A DNA stretch of 64,000 nucleotides from Vandiemenella viatica (lineage: Eukaryota > Arthropoda > Insecta > Orthoptera > Morabidae): assembly GCA_031002005.1 (NCBI GenBank), contig CM061919.1, positions 39,955,088 to 40,019,087 of the forward strand, in the 5' to 3' direction. Shown here piece by piece: positions 46,623 through 58,019 of this stretch (positions are counted from its first letter, which is position 1; each line of letters starts with the position of its first letter). Made by a program: the position numbers and the translations under genes. The notes below the pieces were generated by a model. That model did no database searches and was not told where the DNA came from. It saw only the letters and a program-made list of their open reading frames with translations.

Positions 46623-49600
46623 TTACAAACATTGACTGGCAGTAAAAGCACCAGTTAGATATAAAATAATAATAAAACAAATGTAAAAGGAATAAACAGT
46701 ATCTGTATTGGTGATTGTGGGGAGACCACCAATCCATTTCCATCTGCCAAAAATTGCTGGGATGAGACCGGCCAAAATACACAATTTTAAAACCTTAGCC
46801 ACATTGTCATTGTATAAAATAACGGACAGATTGTTCACTAGTCCAATGCCTGGCCTTAAATCTAAAAATAAAACACAATCAGTTGAAATGTCATGCACTG
46901 TCAAAGGTACACCACGAGCATCACATTCTGGTGGGTACTCCTGGCAGAGAAGAAAGCTATTTGTCAAAGGACATGGCCCTATTCGGAAGTGAATAAGAGC
47001 AACCTCATCCCTTCCTGCCCACTGGGGCTAATTATGCTGGACTTCCAGCCACTGCCACTGCCTTTGCCAAGCATAGAAGACAATTCTTTTTACTGATAAG
47101 TGACCGGATTATAGTTGATTCTTACCTTGTCAAAGGCAAACTTGCCAGTTTCATCTGCTACCTCATTCCCCAATTCCTACATGGACCAATAGCCAGCAAT
47201 AATGTTCCTACTTTCTACAAGATTGGCGGGAGCCTGTTTGGTTAGGCTATACAGACCCATCCATATAAACCACGATAAAATTCTGATGCTGGTTTAAAAC
47301 ATAATTAAAATTCTGTTAAAAACATTGACAGCAGTAAACAGCTTGCTGCACCATGACAGATCTAAAATAGTTCTGAGCGTCTTTAAATGCCGGGGAGGAG
47401 ATTTGTTCCAACCCTGATGATAAAAAGTAGCAGCTGATAACTATATTCTTCTAAAATTGCCCTTGTATGGTAGCGGAAGGGTTTGGTTGCTGTTCAACAA
47501 TCATTGTAGAAGCGTTCAAAGACAGGTTTCATCATTGTGTTGTAAACAGGACAACTGGGTGTTGAGGCAACTTGTATCAAGTGTTGCACCATGAGGAGAT
47601 GCTGATGGATGACAAGTGGCAACTCATGAAACCCAGCATAAAAACTGGGAATACGTTTCATCCCATTTGCACCCATGATGAGCAGAATTCCTGCATGGTG
47701 GATACTGTCCAAATTTTGGAAATAGCGATACCATATATGATGCAGCCATACTCCAAACACAACAGGTCAAGGGCTCTTATAAAATTCTGGCAGGTAGGAG
47801 CAGTGGGCACCCCATCACCTACCACACAGACATGTTAAAACATTCAGAGTTTTTAGGCTCTGGTTTTAAAATCTTTAAGATATGGCAGTCAACTTAGCCT
47901 ACTGTCAAAAATGAGGGCCTGATCTGAACAGTTTCATCAAAACTTAGAACGGTGTTCCTTAAGGTAAGGTGAGGTTCTGCAAAAAGACCACGAGACTGAG
48001 TAAAAGGTACACAGCACGTTTTCTCAGCAGTAAAGGGAAAACCAGTAAGTACCGACTATTCATCCAGCCTGTTTAGTATGTGTTACAACTAGGGTTGCCA
48101 GAAACAGGATTATAATTTCCGTGACATTTAAGGGGTTTAAAAAGGCATTTTGGTGGTATGTTTAAGGAGTCGAAAGATATTCAAATAAATTAAAAACATT
48201 TTATTTTAGGTAAAAACTATGCTACAAAACACACACACACAAATATATATAAAAGATTATTAATTCAAGTTTGGTTGAAAATCACTATGTCATAGTTGAA
48301 CAGTCTATATATATTGTCTTTGGTTGTCGGTAAGGTGGAGCACTACTCTACCTCCCACAGCTAGTGCAGCATGGTCACCGAGGTATCTTAAGTTTGAGAA
48401 AAAATCTGGTATATGGTAATTCCGGGACAGTAACGCTTAATTCCTGGACACAGGACAAGACAAAAAATTCCGGGACATTCCCGGATTTCCCGGCCATGTG
48501 GCAACCCTAGTTGTAACTGCCTCTCAGGCTAGATGATGTACAGAAAATTGCAAATTATCAACGAAGAAGATGATCTGATGGGAATCCTCATTACAGATGC
48601 TGTTAACAGTGACTGAAATGGTGCAAAACTTAAAATTGACCTTTGAGGAACACCATTTTTCTAGATAAAATGATCTCATACTTCACTACTGACTTGGTAC
48701 TGAAAGCAATGCCCCGATAAAAACAATTGTAAAAAAAGGAGCATTTTTCACCTGAATCGACATTTGTGTCGATGTTTTAAAATACAATGTCGCCAGGTAA
48801 TATCGTAGGCCTAACTGATATAAAAAAACACATCCACAAGGTGTTAGATGCAAATGAACACGTGCTGAATAGCCTCTTCTAGTAGGATGAGGTTGCCGAA
48901 TGTGGAACAGAACTGCCTGTATCCATACTGAAAGCAGCTCAGCAGATTTCTTAACTCAAGACAACAGACTAGATGGCAGTGTACCATCCAGTCAAGAGTC
49001 TTTCCAATGCAGCTTGTCAGGGCAATGCTATGGCAGCTTCCTGGTGATAACTTGCTCTTTCCCTGTTTTAAAATAGGGACAACATTGCTTTTTTCAAGAG
49101 TTGAGGAAGTATTCTCCAGTCTAAATATCGATAAAAATATCTAGATGGTATTCTCTAGCATCTGGCACTTGACTTGGTCAGGTCCTGGCATGAAGTCTTT
49201 GGCGATGTTTAAGGCCGACTCCAGCTCCAAAGATGTAAATGGGCTAATGTACATCTGTGAATCCAATGAATTGAAGCTTAAAACATGCCTTTCGACAGCA
49301 ATTCTTTGTTGCTGGACCCTGAAGTTCAAATTGAAAGAAATGATGGCAGTGAAATACTCTGTTATGCTTTGTTTATTGGTCACTACACACTCCTGATTCA
49401 TTAATGCAAGTAATTGTGATCGAGAGTAACTTCCAGATATACAGCAGATAGAATGTCATACTTTGGACAATGTTGTGGAACGGTTAATAATGCTAACAAA
49501 GTTCTGCCATATTGTTCTTTTGCTCTCCGTAATTAGACGATGTGTGTTAGTTCTTTCAATACAGACTGTAACTAGTTTGCCAGATGTTGAGAGTAACCTA

Positions 49601-50290
49601 AAACAGCACAATGCTCTTCTGTGAGATTCGTCAATCCACGAGGGGACAGGCATTCTTCACAGTGTTCCTGAGCTCTTCGGCATGAAAACATCAGCGGCCT
49701 GATGAATCACTTCCGTGAAGTGTTTCACCTTCTCATTGATGTCTCAACACTGCTGGAGAATTACTGAGAAGCAGTAGCATTGAAAATTGGCTTGGCTGAT
49801 TTTCCACTTTGGTTACTTATTTCTTCCTCCATGTTGAAAGGTTATGTTCATCCATATTGGGAAGTGCTCGCTTCCATGAAGCTCATGCTATTCTTCCCAA
49901 TGCACTGAGCCCCAACTGAAGGATAGAACACTAAATTGACAATGGCAGAAGATGAAATGGAAGCAGAGGTGAAATGAGCCATCTGTACTGTGTTCAGGAT
50001 ACAAATTTCCTCTCACTTTATCAATCTATCAACTAATCGGCCCCTGGGGAAATTGGTGGACAAACCCACAATGCATTGTGGACATTGAAATCTCCCCAAA
50101 AGGAGAAAAGGCTGAGTGACTTGTAAGATGCCAGCCAAGTTGTCCTGATCGACGGACACTAGGTGGCAGATATATAGAGCAAAGGTCAGGTGAATGGGCC
50201 TGCTTGTAGTGAGGAGGTGAGAGCTACAGGTTCAGAATGGATGGTGTTCAGCACCAAAACAGTCACTTTCCCATTCACTCAATCATCCTC
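46623..50290 (-). pseudogene. LINE ORF2 (EN-RT-RNase H type), heavily decayed
   Basis: Endonuclease: GDFNVHNALW near 50070-50100. Linker: PVPSWIDESHRRALCC and KRTIWQNFVSIINRSTTLSK (49653-49456). RT start: PFTSLELESALNIAKDFMPG (49401-49141). The RT middle near 48640 has KMVFLKGQF for the usual NGVPQGSVL. RT end: MFGVWLHHIWYRYFQNLDSI and VHHAG-like block (47760-47494). An RNase H-like stretch GNEVADETGKFAFDKVRI sits near 47130. C-terminal motif: FLLCQEYPPECDARGVPLTV then HDISTDC (46967-46860). The order fits I/Jockey-clade LINEs. Stops and frameshifts throughout. Confidence 0.8.
48090..48509. mobile_element. hAT-like MITE inside the LINE
   Basis: TAGGGTTGCCA at 48090 is matched by TGGCAACCCTA ending at 48509. 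Flanking 8 bp are gttacaac and gttgtaac (6/8). The interior is AT-rich with microsatellites and no ORF. Size and ends fit a hAT-type MITE. Confidence 0.7.
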
Positions 50291-50401
50291 AGTATCGTAT
50301 TATTGTGATTTTTATGTATCATTTGGGGAAATTAAAAAAAAAAAAAAATATTTAAGTAAAATTAATTTATAAATGAATGTAATTTTTCTCGGCATTGTTT
50401 A

Positions 50402-50499
50402 TTTATAAACGTTTCTCGGGCGACGGAGAATAAAGTCGCCGAAATATTGTGCATTAATAACATTATTACTCGGTTGGTTTCCCGAGAAACGTTTATAAA
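50402..50499 (+). repeat. PLE terminal-repeat fragment with hammerhead-like half
   Basis: Perfect 19-bp inverted arms (50402-50420, 50481-50499) enclose stem II GGCGAC/GTCGCC (50419-50424, 50435-50440), GAAA (50441-50444) and TATTGTGCA. The hairpin actcggttggtttcccgaga follows. The CTGANGA box is not recognisable and the cleavage triplet reads GCA. Confidence 0.5.
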
Positions 50500-50895
50500 A
50501 TCAATTTGTTGCACCCCCACTGTACAGAATATCCAAGAGTCCAAGACTAATTCTTACTTTACCAAATTTTTTTAATAGGTATTATATACACTGTAGGTTT
50601 AACCCCACAGGCAGACTGCCAACTGTAGCTTCTGGATCTGGTATGACAATCAGCCTGAACTTTGGCATATATCCAGTATGTTCATTTATTTCAGTATGAT
50701 AAATAAAATGCTATTTGGGAGAGGTATTCATTCTGTCTAGGGGTTGTACCTGTGAACAACATAGGCATGGCCTACACCTAAATAGAAGGAGCAAGGGGGT
50801 ACTTTCTGAGTTGTAACAGTGCCAATTTCCAATGATGATGGGGTCAGGAATGCACCTTTTTTAGGTTAGTGACTGCTGGTGCTGGGATGGAAATA
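50500..50895. other. Intron sequence, nothing recognised
   Basis: No supported feature. Confidence 0.4.
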
Positions 50896-52235
50896 CAGAG
50901 TGCGACAAAATGATCTGATGGTTTTTACCGCCGTATTGTCAAGCGAGTAGATGGCGGAGGGTAGTGGGGATAGGCGCATACCATAACCCACACGTGGACA
51001 TTTGTAGTAACCATAGAGCAGTGGTCGGGTGAGTACCGTGATTTTGTTGTCGAGGCGTTTTTTAAAAGTTGTGATTCCTGTGTTGCTGCTCAGTGGCAGT
51101 TCCTTAGACATTTTAATGTGGGTCCAATGGGAATAATCATAATTCGTAACAGAATTATGCTATGGGTGAGAACCTTCAGAGCTACCAGTTCAGCATTAAA
51201 AAAGTCGACAGGCCATCCAAGATAAGCCTGGATGCCAGAGAATATCAATCAAGTAAGAGAAGATGTGGAAGCCAGTCCTCAGCAGTCGGCCCGTAAACAA
51301 GCTGCTGCTTTGCATATGTCTGACCGCTCAGTAAGACGAATATTGCGTCTCGATCTGCACTTCCACCTGTATAAAAGTGGCTATTGTCCCGCAGTTAAAG
51401 CCTAATGACTATGCAAAACGTAAAGCATTTGCAGAAGAAATGATTGCGATGTTGACTGATGAAACAATTTTAATGATGAACAACGAGGCACATTTCCATC
51501 TGGATGGTTATGTAAACAAACAGAACTTTCGTTAGGCCTATTGGTCGGCTACAAATATGGAACAACTGCATGAACGTCCTAAGGTTACCATGTGGTGTGG
51601 TGTAACGAAAAGTTGTGTCATTGGGCCATACTTCTTTGAAGAGGCTGGTCGAACCGTTACGGTTAATTCGTAACGTTGTTTGTTGATGTTGAAAAACTTC
51701 CTGATCCCTGAACTTAAGAGAAATAGTTTAGTGCGCAGGAGGATATTGTTCCAGCAGGATGGGGCAACTGCCCATACAGCCAATGAGGTTATGGAAGATT
51801 TGAGAAGCAAGTTTCATCGTAGAGCAATCTCGCGTTTTGGGGACATTGAATGGCCAGTTCGCTCTCCAGACCTTAGCGTTTGTGATTTTTTTTCTTGTGG
51901 GGTTCCTTAAAGCAAGAGTTTACACAAACAAACCCTGCACACTGGACGAACTGAAAGAAGCCATAGGCCAAGAAATCGCCAACCAGCCTCATGCGATGTT
52001 AGAGCAAGTGTTCAACAGCTTCAGTGCAAGGCTGGAAGAATGACTTGGTCAAAGACGGATGTCATTTAAAAGATGTTATCTTCACATCTTAAATGGATGA
52101 AATTGGTTGTTCTGATGTTATTTTCATTAATTTACATGAACACCCTTCTGTTATAAGCAATAAAATATTTTGTATCACTTTTATTTTTCATGTTGTGTTT
52201 ACTTTAAAACCGTCAGATCTTTTTGCCGCACCCTG
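50896..52235 (+). mobile_element. IS630/mariner-type element with intact ends
   Basis: The 30-bp terminal inverted repeats (50896-50925, 52206-52235) differ at only four positions, starting CAGAGTGCGACAAAA and CAGGGTGCGGCAAAA. TA flanks both ends (50894-50895, 52236-52237). At 1,340 bp the length is typical for an autonomous member. Confidence 0.92.
50960..52043 (+). pseudogene. IS630/mariner-type transposase, catalytically dead
   Basis: Order: an N-terminal helix-turn-helix region (EQWSGEYRDFVVEAFFKS, VAAQWQFLRHFNVG), INQVREDVEASPQQSARKQA, then SVRRILRLDLHFHLYKSG. NNEAHFHLDGYVNKQNF follows, where the usual SDEAHFHLNG has its first catalytic Asp changed to Asn. Next are VTMWCGV, GPYFFEEAGRTVTVNS, RRRILFQQDGATAHTANEVM with the second Asp, and PVRSPDLSVCDFFSCG with the third. 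After a frameshift the tail reads ARVYTNKPCTLDELKEAIGQ and ends near 52040. Several further stops. Confidence 0.88.
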
Positions 52236-52974
52236 TAGATGGTCACGGTGATACTGAATGTAGATCCACAATGGGAAACATCACAAATGCTGGAGAAATA
52301 GATGAAGCTGCTGAAACAATAAATATCTGGGGAAGAACTGGGAAGGAGGATGTTAATGCTGAAAATACCACAAAACCAGTAATAAAGGTGTTATTGGTAA
52401 ACTGTAGAAAGTATAATAGAATTTGCAAACTCAATAGAGATACACAAACCACAAGTAATAATAAGGGTAGAATCTTGGTTAAAAGAAGACAATGTGGTTT
52501 TTCCCAACGGTTACAGAGTGTACTGCAGAGATAGAAGAGCAATTGGTGAAGAGGTTTTTATATAAGTTAGCAAAAACTGCCACTTTACTGGTGGTTAAAT
52601 ACCATGTCCATGAGTTACTTGGTGTAGATTTCTGGGGTAATAAAAAAGGGGAAAAAAAATCATGGTTACTTACCGTAGTGGAAGAATGAATGATGAAGAT
52701 GAGGCCCTTGGGGAGAAATTAAATTCTTACTCAGAGTTCAGAAGTGAGAATAGAATGGCCAGTATTGGTGGGGATTTAAATTTACCAGGGGTAAAAAGCA
52801 TATTGGATATTTTCCTAATAAAGCCTGATGATAACCTTGTGGGGTGTCAAGTAACAGAAGGTATAAGTGATCATGAAGCAGTTCTGATGGATTAAACCAA
52901 TGGCCTAAATTGAAGGGGGAAATAGGTACAATTATAAAAAGGCACAGATTTCAAACTTGAAGAAATATTGGCTA

Positions 52975-53195
52975 TACACCTTGTCAACGTCGAGGTCATT
53001 AGAGGTGGTAATGGACCAGGGCAAGGAACAGGAAGGAACTTGGCCATGGCCTTTTGAAGGAAAAATCCTGGCATTCACCCGGAGTGATTCGGGAAACCAC
53101 GGAAAGCCCAAATCTGGATGGCCGTATGGAGATTCGAACACACGTCCTCCCCAACGCGAGGCCAGAATGCTAACGGTTCACCCATCACATTCGGT
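52975..53195 (-). repeat. SINE family S1, diverged copy
   Basis: Body and head match other S1 copies (ccatggccttttgaagga, aaagcccaaatctggatg, attcgaaca at the B box), with more changes than its neighbours, so it is older. Confidence 0.8.
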
Positions 53196-53372
53196 TTCAG
53201 CAAATGGAAGGACAACACAAGTACAAAAGAGTAAAAGTGGGAAGAGTTCAAGGAGATAATAAAAAAAAAGTGAAGAAATATTTATTCTAAAAGAAAGAGA
53301 AGTTCAGAATCTACATACTATAATAGGGAGGTGAGGTGGTTTAAGAGGTTGGTAAAAAGAGAACATTATGGA

Positions 53373-53624
53373 TTTTTTTTTTTTTTTTGTAACTGCTTTA
53401 CGTCTCTTTTTAACATCGAGGTCTTTAGAGACGGGAAAGGATGGGGGCACGGAATGGGAAGGAATTCGGCCATGCCCTTTTGAAGGAAGCATCCCGGCAT
53501 TTGCCTGGAGTGATTTGGGGAAACCAGGGAAAACCCAAATCTGGATGCCCGGACGGGGATTCGAACCGCCGTCCTCCCGAATGCGAGGCGAGAACGCTAA
53601 CTGTTACACCGCCCCGCTCGGTGG
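53373..53624 (-). repeat. SINE family S1 with target duplication
   Basis: Full-length copy with a T run on the left (poly-A tail). Flanks are gaacattatgga (53361-53372) and gaacataatgga (53625-53636), an 11/12 duplication, and removing the SINE rejoins the LINE reading frame. Confidence 0.9.
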
Positions 53625-54765
53625 GAACATAATGGAAGTAGTAGGGAATACTTGAAACGACTAAACAAGGAATTGATAATAAAGAAGGTGCCTAAAGCTG
53701 GGTTTTTGGATAGTATTATCGGTGAAGTGGGGATCGCTGAATGGTGAATCTAGAAATTTCTATGGCTATGTAGGAAACATGGAAGGAACATGAATGCAGC
53801 TTATTAGGACACAGATGAAAAAATAAAGATTGGTTATGATTATAAGGTGGGGAAAGAATTACTTCTTTAAGATTTGAAATGTAAATATCTTGGCACAACA
53901 TTTGATAACAAGCTCTACTGGACAGGACACATTGGACAGGTAGTAGTAAAAGGTTTCAAAATCCTTCACCCGTTAGAAAGAGTGATAAGGGTATGTACCA
54001 GAGAAGTAATGGAATTGGGTTACAAAACTTTGGTCAGAACATCGCTTGAGTATGGGACCCATATTTTTGGTATGAAATACAAAAGTTGAAGAGGGTGCAA
54101 AGGAGGGCTGCTACATTTGTTTCTGGAAATTATCGCAGAACATAATCAGTAAATGCTGTCATAAAAGAGCTGGAAGTGATTCATTGGAAGACAAGAGGAA
54201 GGAAAAGAGTGTCTTGGGAGTGTACAAGGTGTATATTGGTGACGAGGTGTGGAAAAAATGGATGTAAGGATTAAAAGTAATGCATGGAAGGGAAAGAGAT
54301 GATGATGACCACAAGCTGGCACTCATCTCAGACACTAAGGTATGGGAAGATTTTCTTTCATATGTTTGGTGATCAGGGAATGGAATAAGTTACCAAGAGA
54401 AATGATGAATAATTTGAAATTTGTTGAGGGCAAAAGTAGGTGGGTACAGGAAAGGGGGAAATATGGATATGTAGGGAAATTGCCACCGGAGTGCATGCAT
54501 GGTCCATTGAAATTAAATTAATGAATTTCAGTACTTAGATGAAATATGTACAACTTCTTAGTCCAGAATGAAGCTATGACTTTTTCAAGACCTAAAATGT
54601 ATATTGCATACTGTGTCTGACAATTTCAACAATGTGGCTAAAAGTTCTCCAAGAATGAGGACTAGGAACAATTCTTATGAAATACATCTGAAAGTGGATA
54701 GTTGCAACATTTCGTACTTGCACAATAAATCTAGCTGTGGTGATTATGAAACCCAATGATCTTAC

Positions 54766-55005
54766 CTCCTTGCCTCCTGTTGCGAGTGTCTTTCCGGACC
54801 AAAAGAGATGTGCACATGATGCAACTCCTCTGCACTGGTCAGGTTTCTTGAGCAGCTTTGAAGCAGCCAAAGCACACTGTGTCCGCAACGGCTCGTGACT
54901 CTCCTCACTGAAGCAAGTTGTCTGTTCCACTGTTGCAACAATCAGAGTGATTGCTGCGAGCTGTGCTTTGCTGTCTGAGATTTCATCCTCGTATAATGAA
55001 AAAGC
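54766..55005 (-). CDS. Vps35: Vps35 antepenultimate coding exon
   Basis: A 240-bp exon, phase 0 at both ends, with a tttgtcctgcag acceptor and GAG|GTAAGATC donor. It codes 80 residues: [80 protein letters not shown]. The blocks [39 protein letters not shown] and CAHLFWSG are near-invariant in animal Vps35. It joins the next exon as GGKE|IHDGKRV. The ATG at 54930 is an internal artefact of the ORF. The next exon upstream is not in 55006-64000 as far as I can see. Confidence 0.97.
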
Positions 55006-55440
55006 CTGCAGGACAAAAAATTATACATTGAAAAATATTTTCAAGCAGCCTTCTATCTTCTTCCACTCATCTCTAGATTTGGTGTATACATCAGCAACAT
55101 GGATTGGAGAAATCAGTTGGTAGGTGAATTTTTTATTATTATTTATGTGCTATGGCTATTTGGTATATACCAACTGTACTTTGTAAACAAAGGCCATTAG
55201 TATCATACTGAATATGAATTCTTTTGTTATTAATGTTTGTGGTTTGTTTATTTAAAGAATATCTGTTTATCATTATTCTGAAAAAAAAAGGTAATCTTGC
55301 TAAAAGCAGCTTCATTAACATTGTTGCAGGAAAGTAATGAAAGAAACTGTTCGAGTGTGTCTTCAAGTGGTGGTGTTTAATCTACCTGCTGTCTCCGTCA
55401 AGAATATGTTAGGCCAATGTCTTTTTCTTCAGCTCACAAC
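55006..55440. other. Intron sequence, nothing recognised
   Basis: No supported feature apart from the acceptor pyrimidine tract next to the exon. Confidence 0.45.
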
Positions 55441-55650
55441 GTATACCAGTTTTACTACAAAAGCTTTTCAGAATATACAGTTTTTGTTGAAGAGACTTTT
55501 TTTTCATTTGACTGTATAACCCTTCACCTGTTAGCTGTCACAGGTTAAATTAATAGCTTGGTGACTGATTCAATGAATCATGCAACTTATGAATCCGATT
55601 CCAGTGTAATAACAGTATCGGTACCGGTCCCAGTTTAAAAACTGGTCTGA
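55440..55650 (+). repeat. Dispersed repeat, second copy of 12100-12480
   Basis: Shares tttcagaatatac, cacaggttaaattaatag and tgactgatt blocks with the other copy. Identity unknown. Confidence 0.5.
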
Positions 55651-55789
55651 ATAAAAAAAAAAACCTAACATAGATCATATTATGACAATGCACACAAAAT
55701 CGAAACTTTGTTGTGATTCACAAACAAGAGCCACCAACACACCAGTCCTATGCTAAAATCCTACATAAACAGGCATTTAGCATCCACTA

Positions 55790-56640
55790 TGGAATGCGTG
55801 AAGTTGGACAAGGAGTCAAGAAAAAAACTCAAATTACCAAAGATTTTGGAATTCTGCCAAACACTTTTTCTATGTATTTTTTTTTTTTAAAAAGGAACAA
55901 ATATTGGAGAGTTTTGCTAAAGTAAGTGATAAAGAATGTAAAAGATCACGAGGAACTGAAAATCATGACATTGATGAGTTTGTGCACAAATCGTTCGAAA
56001 AGATAAAAAAAATCTCTAGTGGACCAATTATGAGAGCTAAAGATGAAGAATTTGCTTGCAGGTTAGGCAAAACTGAATTTAAAGAGAGTATTGATTGGTT
56101 GGACAAGTTTAAGGAGAGGAATGGGATAACCTTCAAACCTTTTAGTGGGGGTGTTGAAGTTGCAGAAATGTCTAAGAAATGATAGAGGAAACTCCTGAAA
56201 AAGATATTGACGAAATTGCGTTACTTTTAAATGTATGCCAGACAAAAATTTTAAAGGTGAATGCTGCTGCAGAGGAAAACACAGTAAAGAGAGAGTAACA
56301 CTTTTTATTGGAGCTAACACGGGTGGTTTAGAAAAACTACCATTGCTTATGACAGGAAAGTCAGCTTTGTCTCCGTTTCAAAAACGTAAAAACAAAACCA
56401 TTAGAGTACAAAGCTAATGAAAAGGCTTGGATGACAAGCAACACTTCTGTAAATTGGTTATTGAAAGTTTAGAAAGCAAAACAGAACAATTTTGTTATTT
56501 ACTGACAACTGCATAGCTCATAACACAGTACCCCTGATGGACAATGTGAAAGTTATTTCTCCCAACCAGTCCTCCTCACAAATATGACATCTATTAATCA
56601 ACCAATGGATCAAGGCATTATAGGGTATTATACACTTTTT
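55790..56640 (+). pseudogene. Tigger/pogo-type transposase (CENP-B-like), broken
   Basis: N-terminal psq-type helix-turn-helix: KKTQITKDFGILPNTFS near 55822, ILESFAKVSDKECKRSRGTE. Tc5/CENP-B helix-turn-helix: DIDEFVHKSFEKIKKISSGP and LDKFKERNGITFKPFSGGVE, ending in a stop at 56180. DDE domain: LPDKNFKGE-like start at 56235, KHSKERVTLFIGANTGGLEK, LPLLMTGKS, then in other frames EYKANEKAWMTS, a degraded block corresponding to DNCTAH near 56500, and TSINQPMDQGIIGYYTLF. At least three frameshifts. Confidence 0.85.
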
Positions 56641-56861
56641 ATTTTTTTGAAATATGGCTTAATTTGATCCTTTGCTAATAGTAAACCATTTTTATTTAAT
56701 TTGTATGAAATCAATGAGTGCCCTAAAAGGGCATTTAAAGTTTAACTTTTTAATTTCCACGTGAAAACACTAGCCGCCATGCTGCCAAATGTAAAGTGAT
56801 ACGAGAGCGATTCTGAAAAGGAACTAATATTAGTATTCTGTAATTTAAAATTAGTTGCAGT

Positions 56862-57325
56862 ATCTATCACTGGTGTGTTGTTCCCGAGTGTAAAATCACC
56901 TGGAAAGTTGTGGATCAAAGTGCGACCATCGATATAAACAAAAGAAAAGCCTAGTTAAAACTTGCGAGAAGACATCCAAAACCACTGTCGGAAAAAACAC
57001 CCCTACACTTTTGTGAAGATCACTTTGACGTAAGTACATATCCTTAACAACAATTAATTAGTTGTCATACAGATTGCAAAACCAGCTCATTAACTTATAA
57101 CGTAATTTCTGTTTCATGCTTCAGTTGGAAAATGATATGAAAAACTATACGCAATATAAAATCATGGATTCAGTAAAAATAATTAGAATGAAACTGAACT
57201 GTGTACCATCCAAATTCAATTGCCAAGCCGATAGAAAAGCGAACCTCGCATGGCATTTGTCAAAAGACAAAGAATGTCTGTCATTCAAGCACTTGAAGAA
57301 AACATACAAGACGGAGATGGTGTAA
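56862..57325 (+). pseudogene. THAP zinc-finger domain, two exons, nonsense-mutated
   Basis: Exon 1 (to 57029) reads CVVPECKITWKVVDQSATID, INKRKA, a TAG where the conserved Trp codon is expected, then LKLARRHPKPLSEKTPLHFC and EDHFD. A 95-bp GT-AG intron (57030-57124) leads in phase to LENDMKNYTQYKIMDSVKII, RMKLNCVPSKFNCQADRK. The C2CH ligands are visible (C..C, then CEDH). THAP domains bind DNA in transposases and derived host proteins. The stop codon argues for a relic. Confidence 0.75.
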
Positions 57326-57429
57326 TAGCATCGAAATTGTGTTATCAAGGTAATTTTATACTATTATCACTAAAACATACTTGCCTATAATGTATGTAGT
57401 AAGCATAAAATTGTTGATTCAGAATGATA

Positions 57430-57664
57430 TAGGTCACTACTATAAATTAACTACGGGGATTATTGGAAATCACAATTCTGCAAGGAATTGGCATCATAAT
57501 ACCACAGTAGTCCACTAGAAATATTTCTAGAAGTGCATGTAATGATGTCATGATGATCCAGGGGGTATTACAACTTAATTTGGTCCAGGCTGTATTGCAA
57601 CAGAATTACTGCTAGAGTTCATTAATGATGTCATACTGGTAAATGGTGTATTACAACTTAATGT
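57430..57664 (+). repeat. Local repeat of about 90-100 bp around a SINE
   Basis: Segments sharing tattacaacttaat, ccaggctgtatt and aatggaattactgct recur at 57560-57660 and 57920-57960, on both sides of the SINE. Confidence 0.5.
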
Positions 57665-57672
57665 CTGCTTGA

Positions 57673-57908
57673 TTTTTTTTTTAACAGTTTAACGTCCCTT
57701 TTTAACAACGTGGTCTTTAGAGACGGGAAAGGATGGGGGCAAGGAATGGGAAGGAATTCGGCCATGGCCTTTTGAAGGAAGCATCCCGGCATTCACCTGG
57801 AGTGATTTGGGGAAACCATGGAAAACCCAAATCTGGATGCCCGGACGGGGATTCGAACCGCCGTCCTCCCGAATGCGAGGCCAGAACGCTATCCGTTACA
57901 CCACCACG
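57673..57908 (-). repeat. SINE family S1 with target duplication
   Basis: Full-length copy with poly-T on the left and tRNA head on the right. CTGCTTGA flanks both sides (57665-57672, 57909-57916). Confidence 0.88.
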
Positions 57909-58019
57909 CTGCTTGAAAACAATGGCCCAGGCTGTATCACAATGGAATTACTGCTTGAAAATAATATGTCTTGCAGTTAATATTTGATTAAATAGCAATG
58001 GAGTGCACGCTCTGGTTGC

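Larger units (their letters stand above)
46381..50300 (-). mobile_element. Jockey/I-type LINE, degraded, carrying a MITE
   Basis: A minus-strand LINE whose 3' end reads gctagtgacctagacattga, then ccctaaaaccataatagcaa and a CAA-type tail at 46381. A MITE (48090-48509) interrupts it. No target duplication was identified. Confidence 0.75.
52380..54490 (+). pseudogene. CR1-type LINE (family B) EN-RT relic with two SINEs inside
   Basis: Endonuclease: VLLVNCRK, YRSGRMNDEDEALGEKLN, ASIGGDLNLPGVKSILDIFL and VTEGISDHEAVLMD (52380-52895). Linker: NREVRWFKRLVKREHYG, interrupted by a SINE, then SREYLKRLNKELIIKKVPKA. The RT core is missing. C-terminal: DLKCKYLGTTFDNKLYWTGH (53874 on), HPLERVIRVCTREVMELGYK, LVRTSLEYG, then decayed sequence with YIGDEVWK. 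The same family lies inverted at 58020-59080 and 59540-59950. Confidence 0.8.

Noticed and set aside
56862..57325. THAP-domain host gene
   Set aside because: An in-frame stop replaces the conserved Trp and nothing gene-like follows; treated as a transposon relic, though a misassembled base could reverse this.
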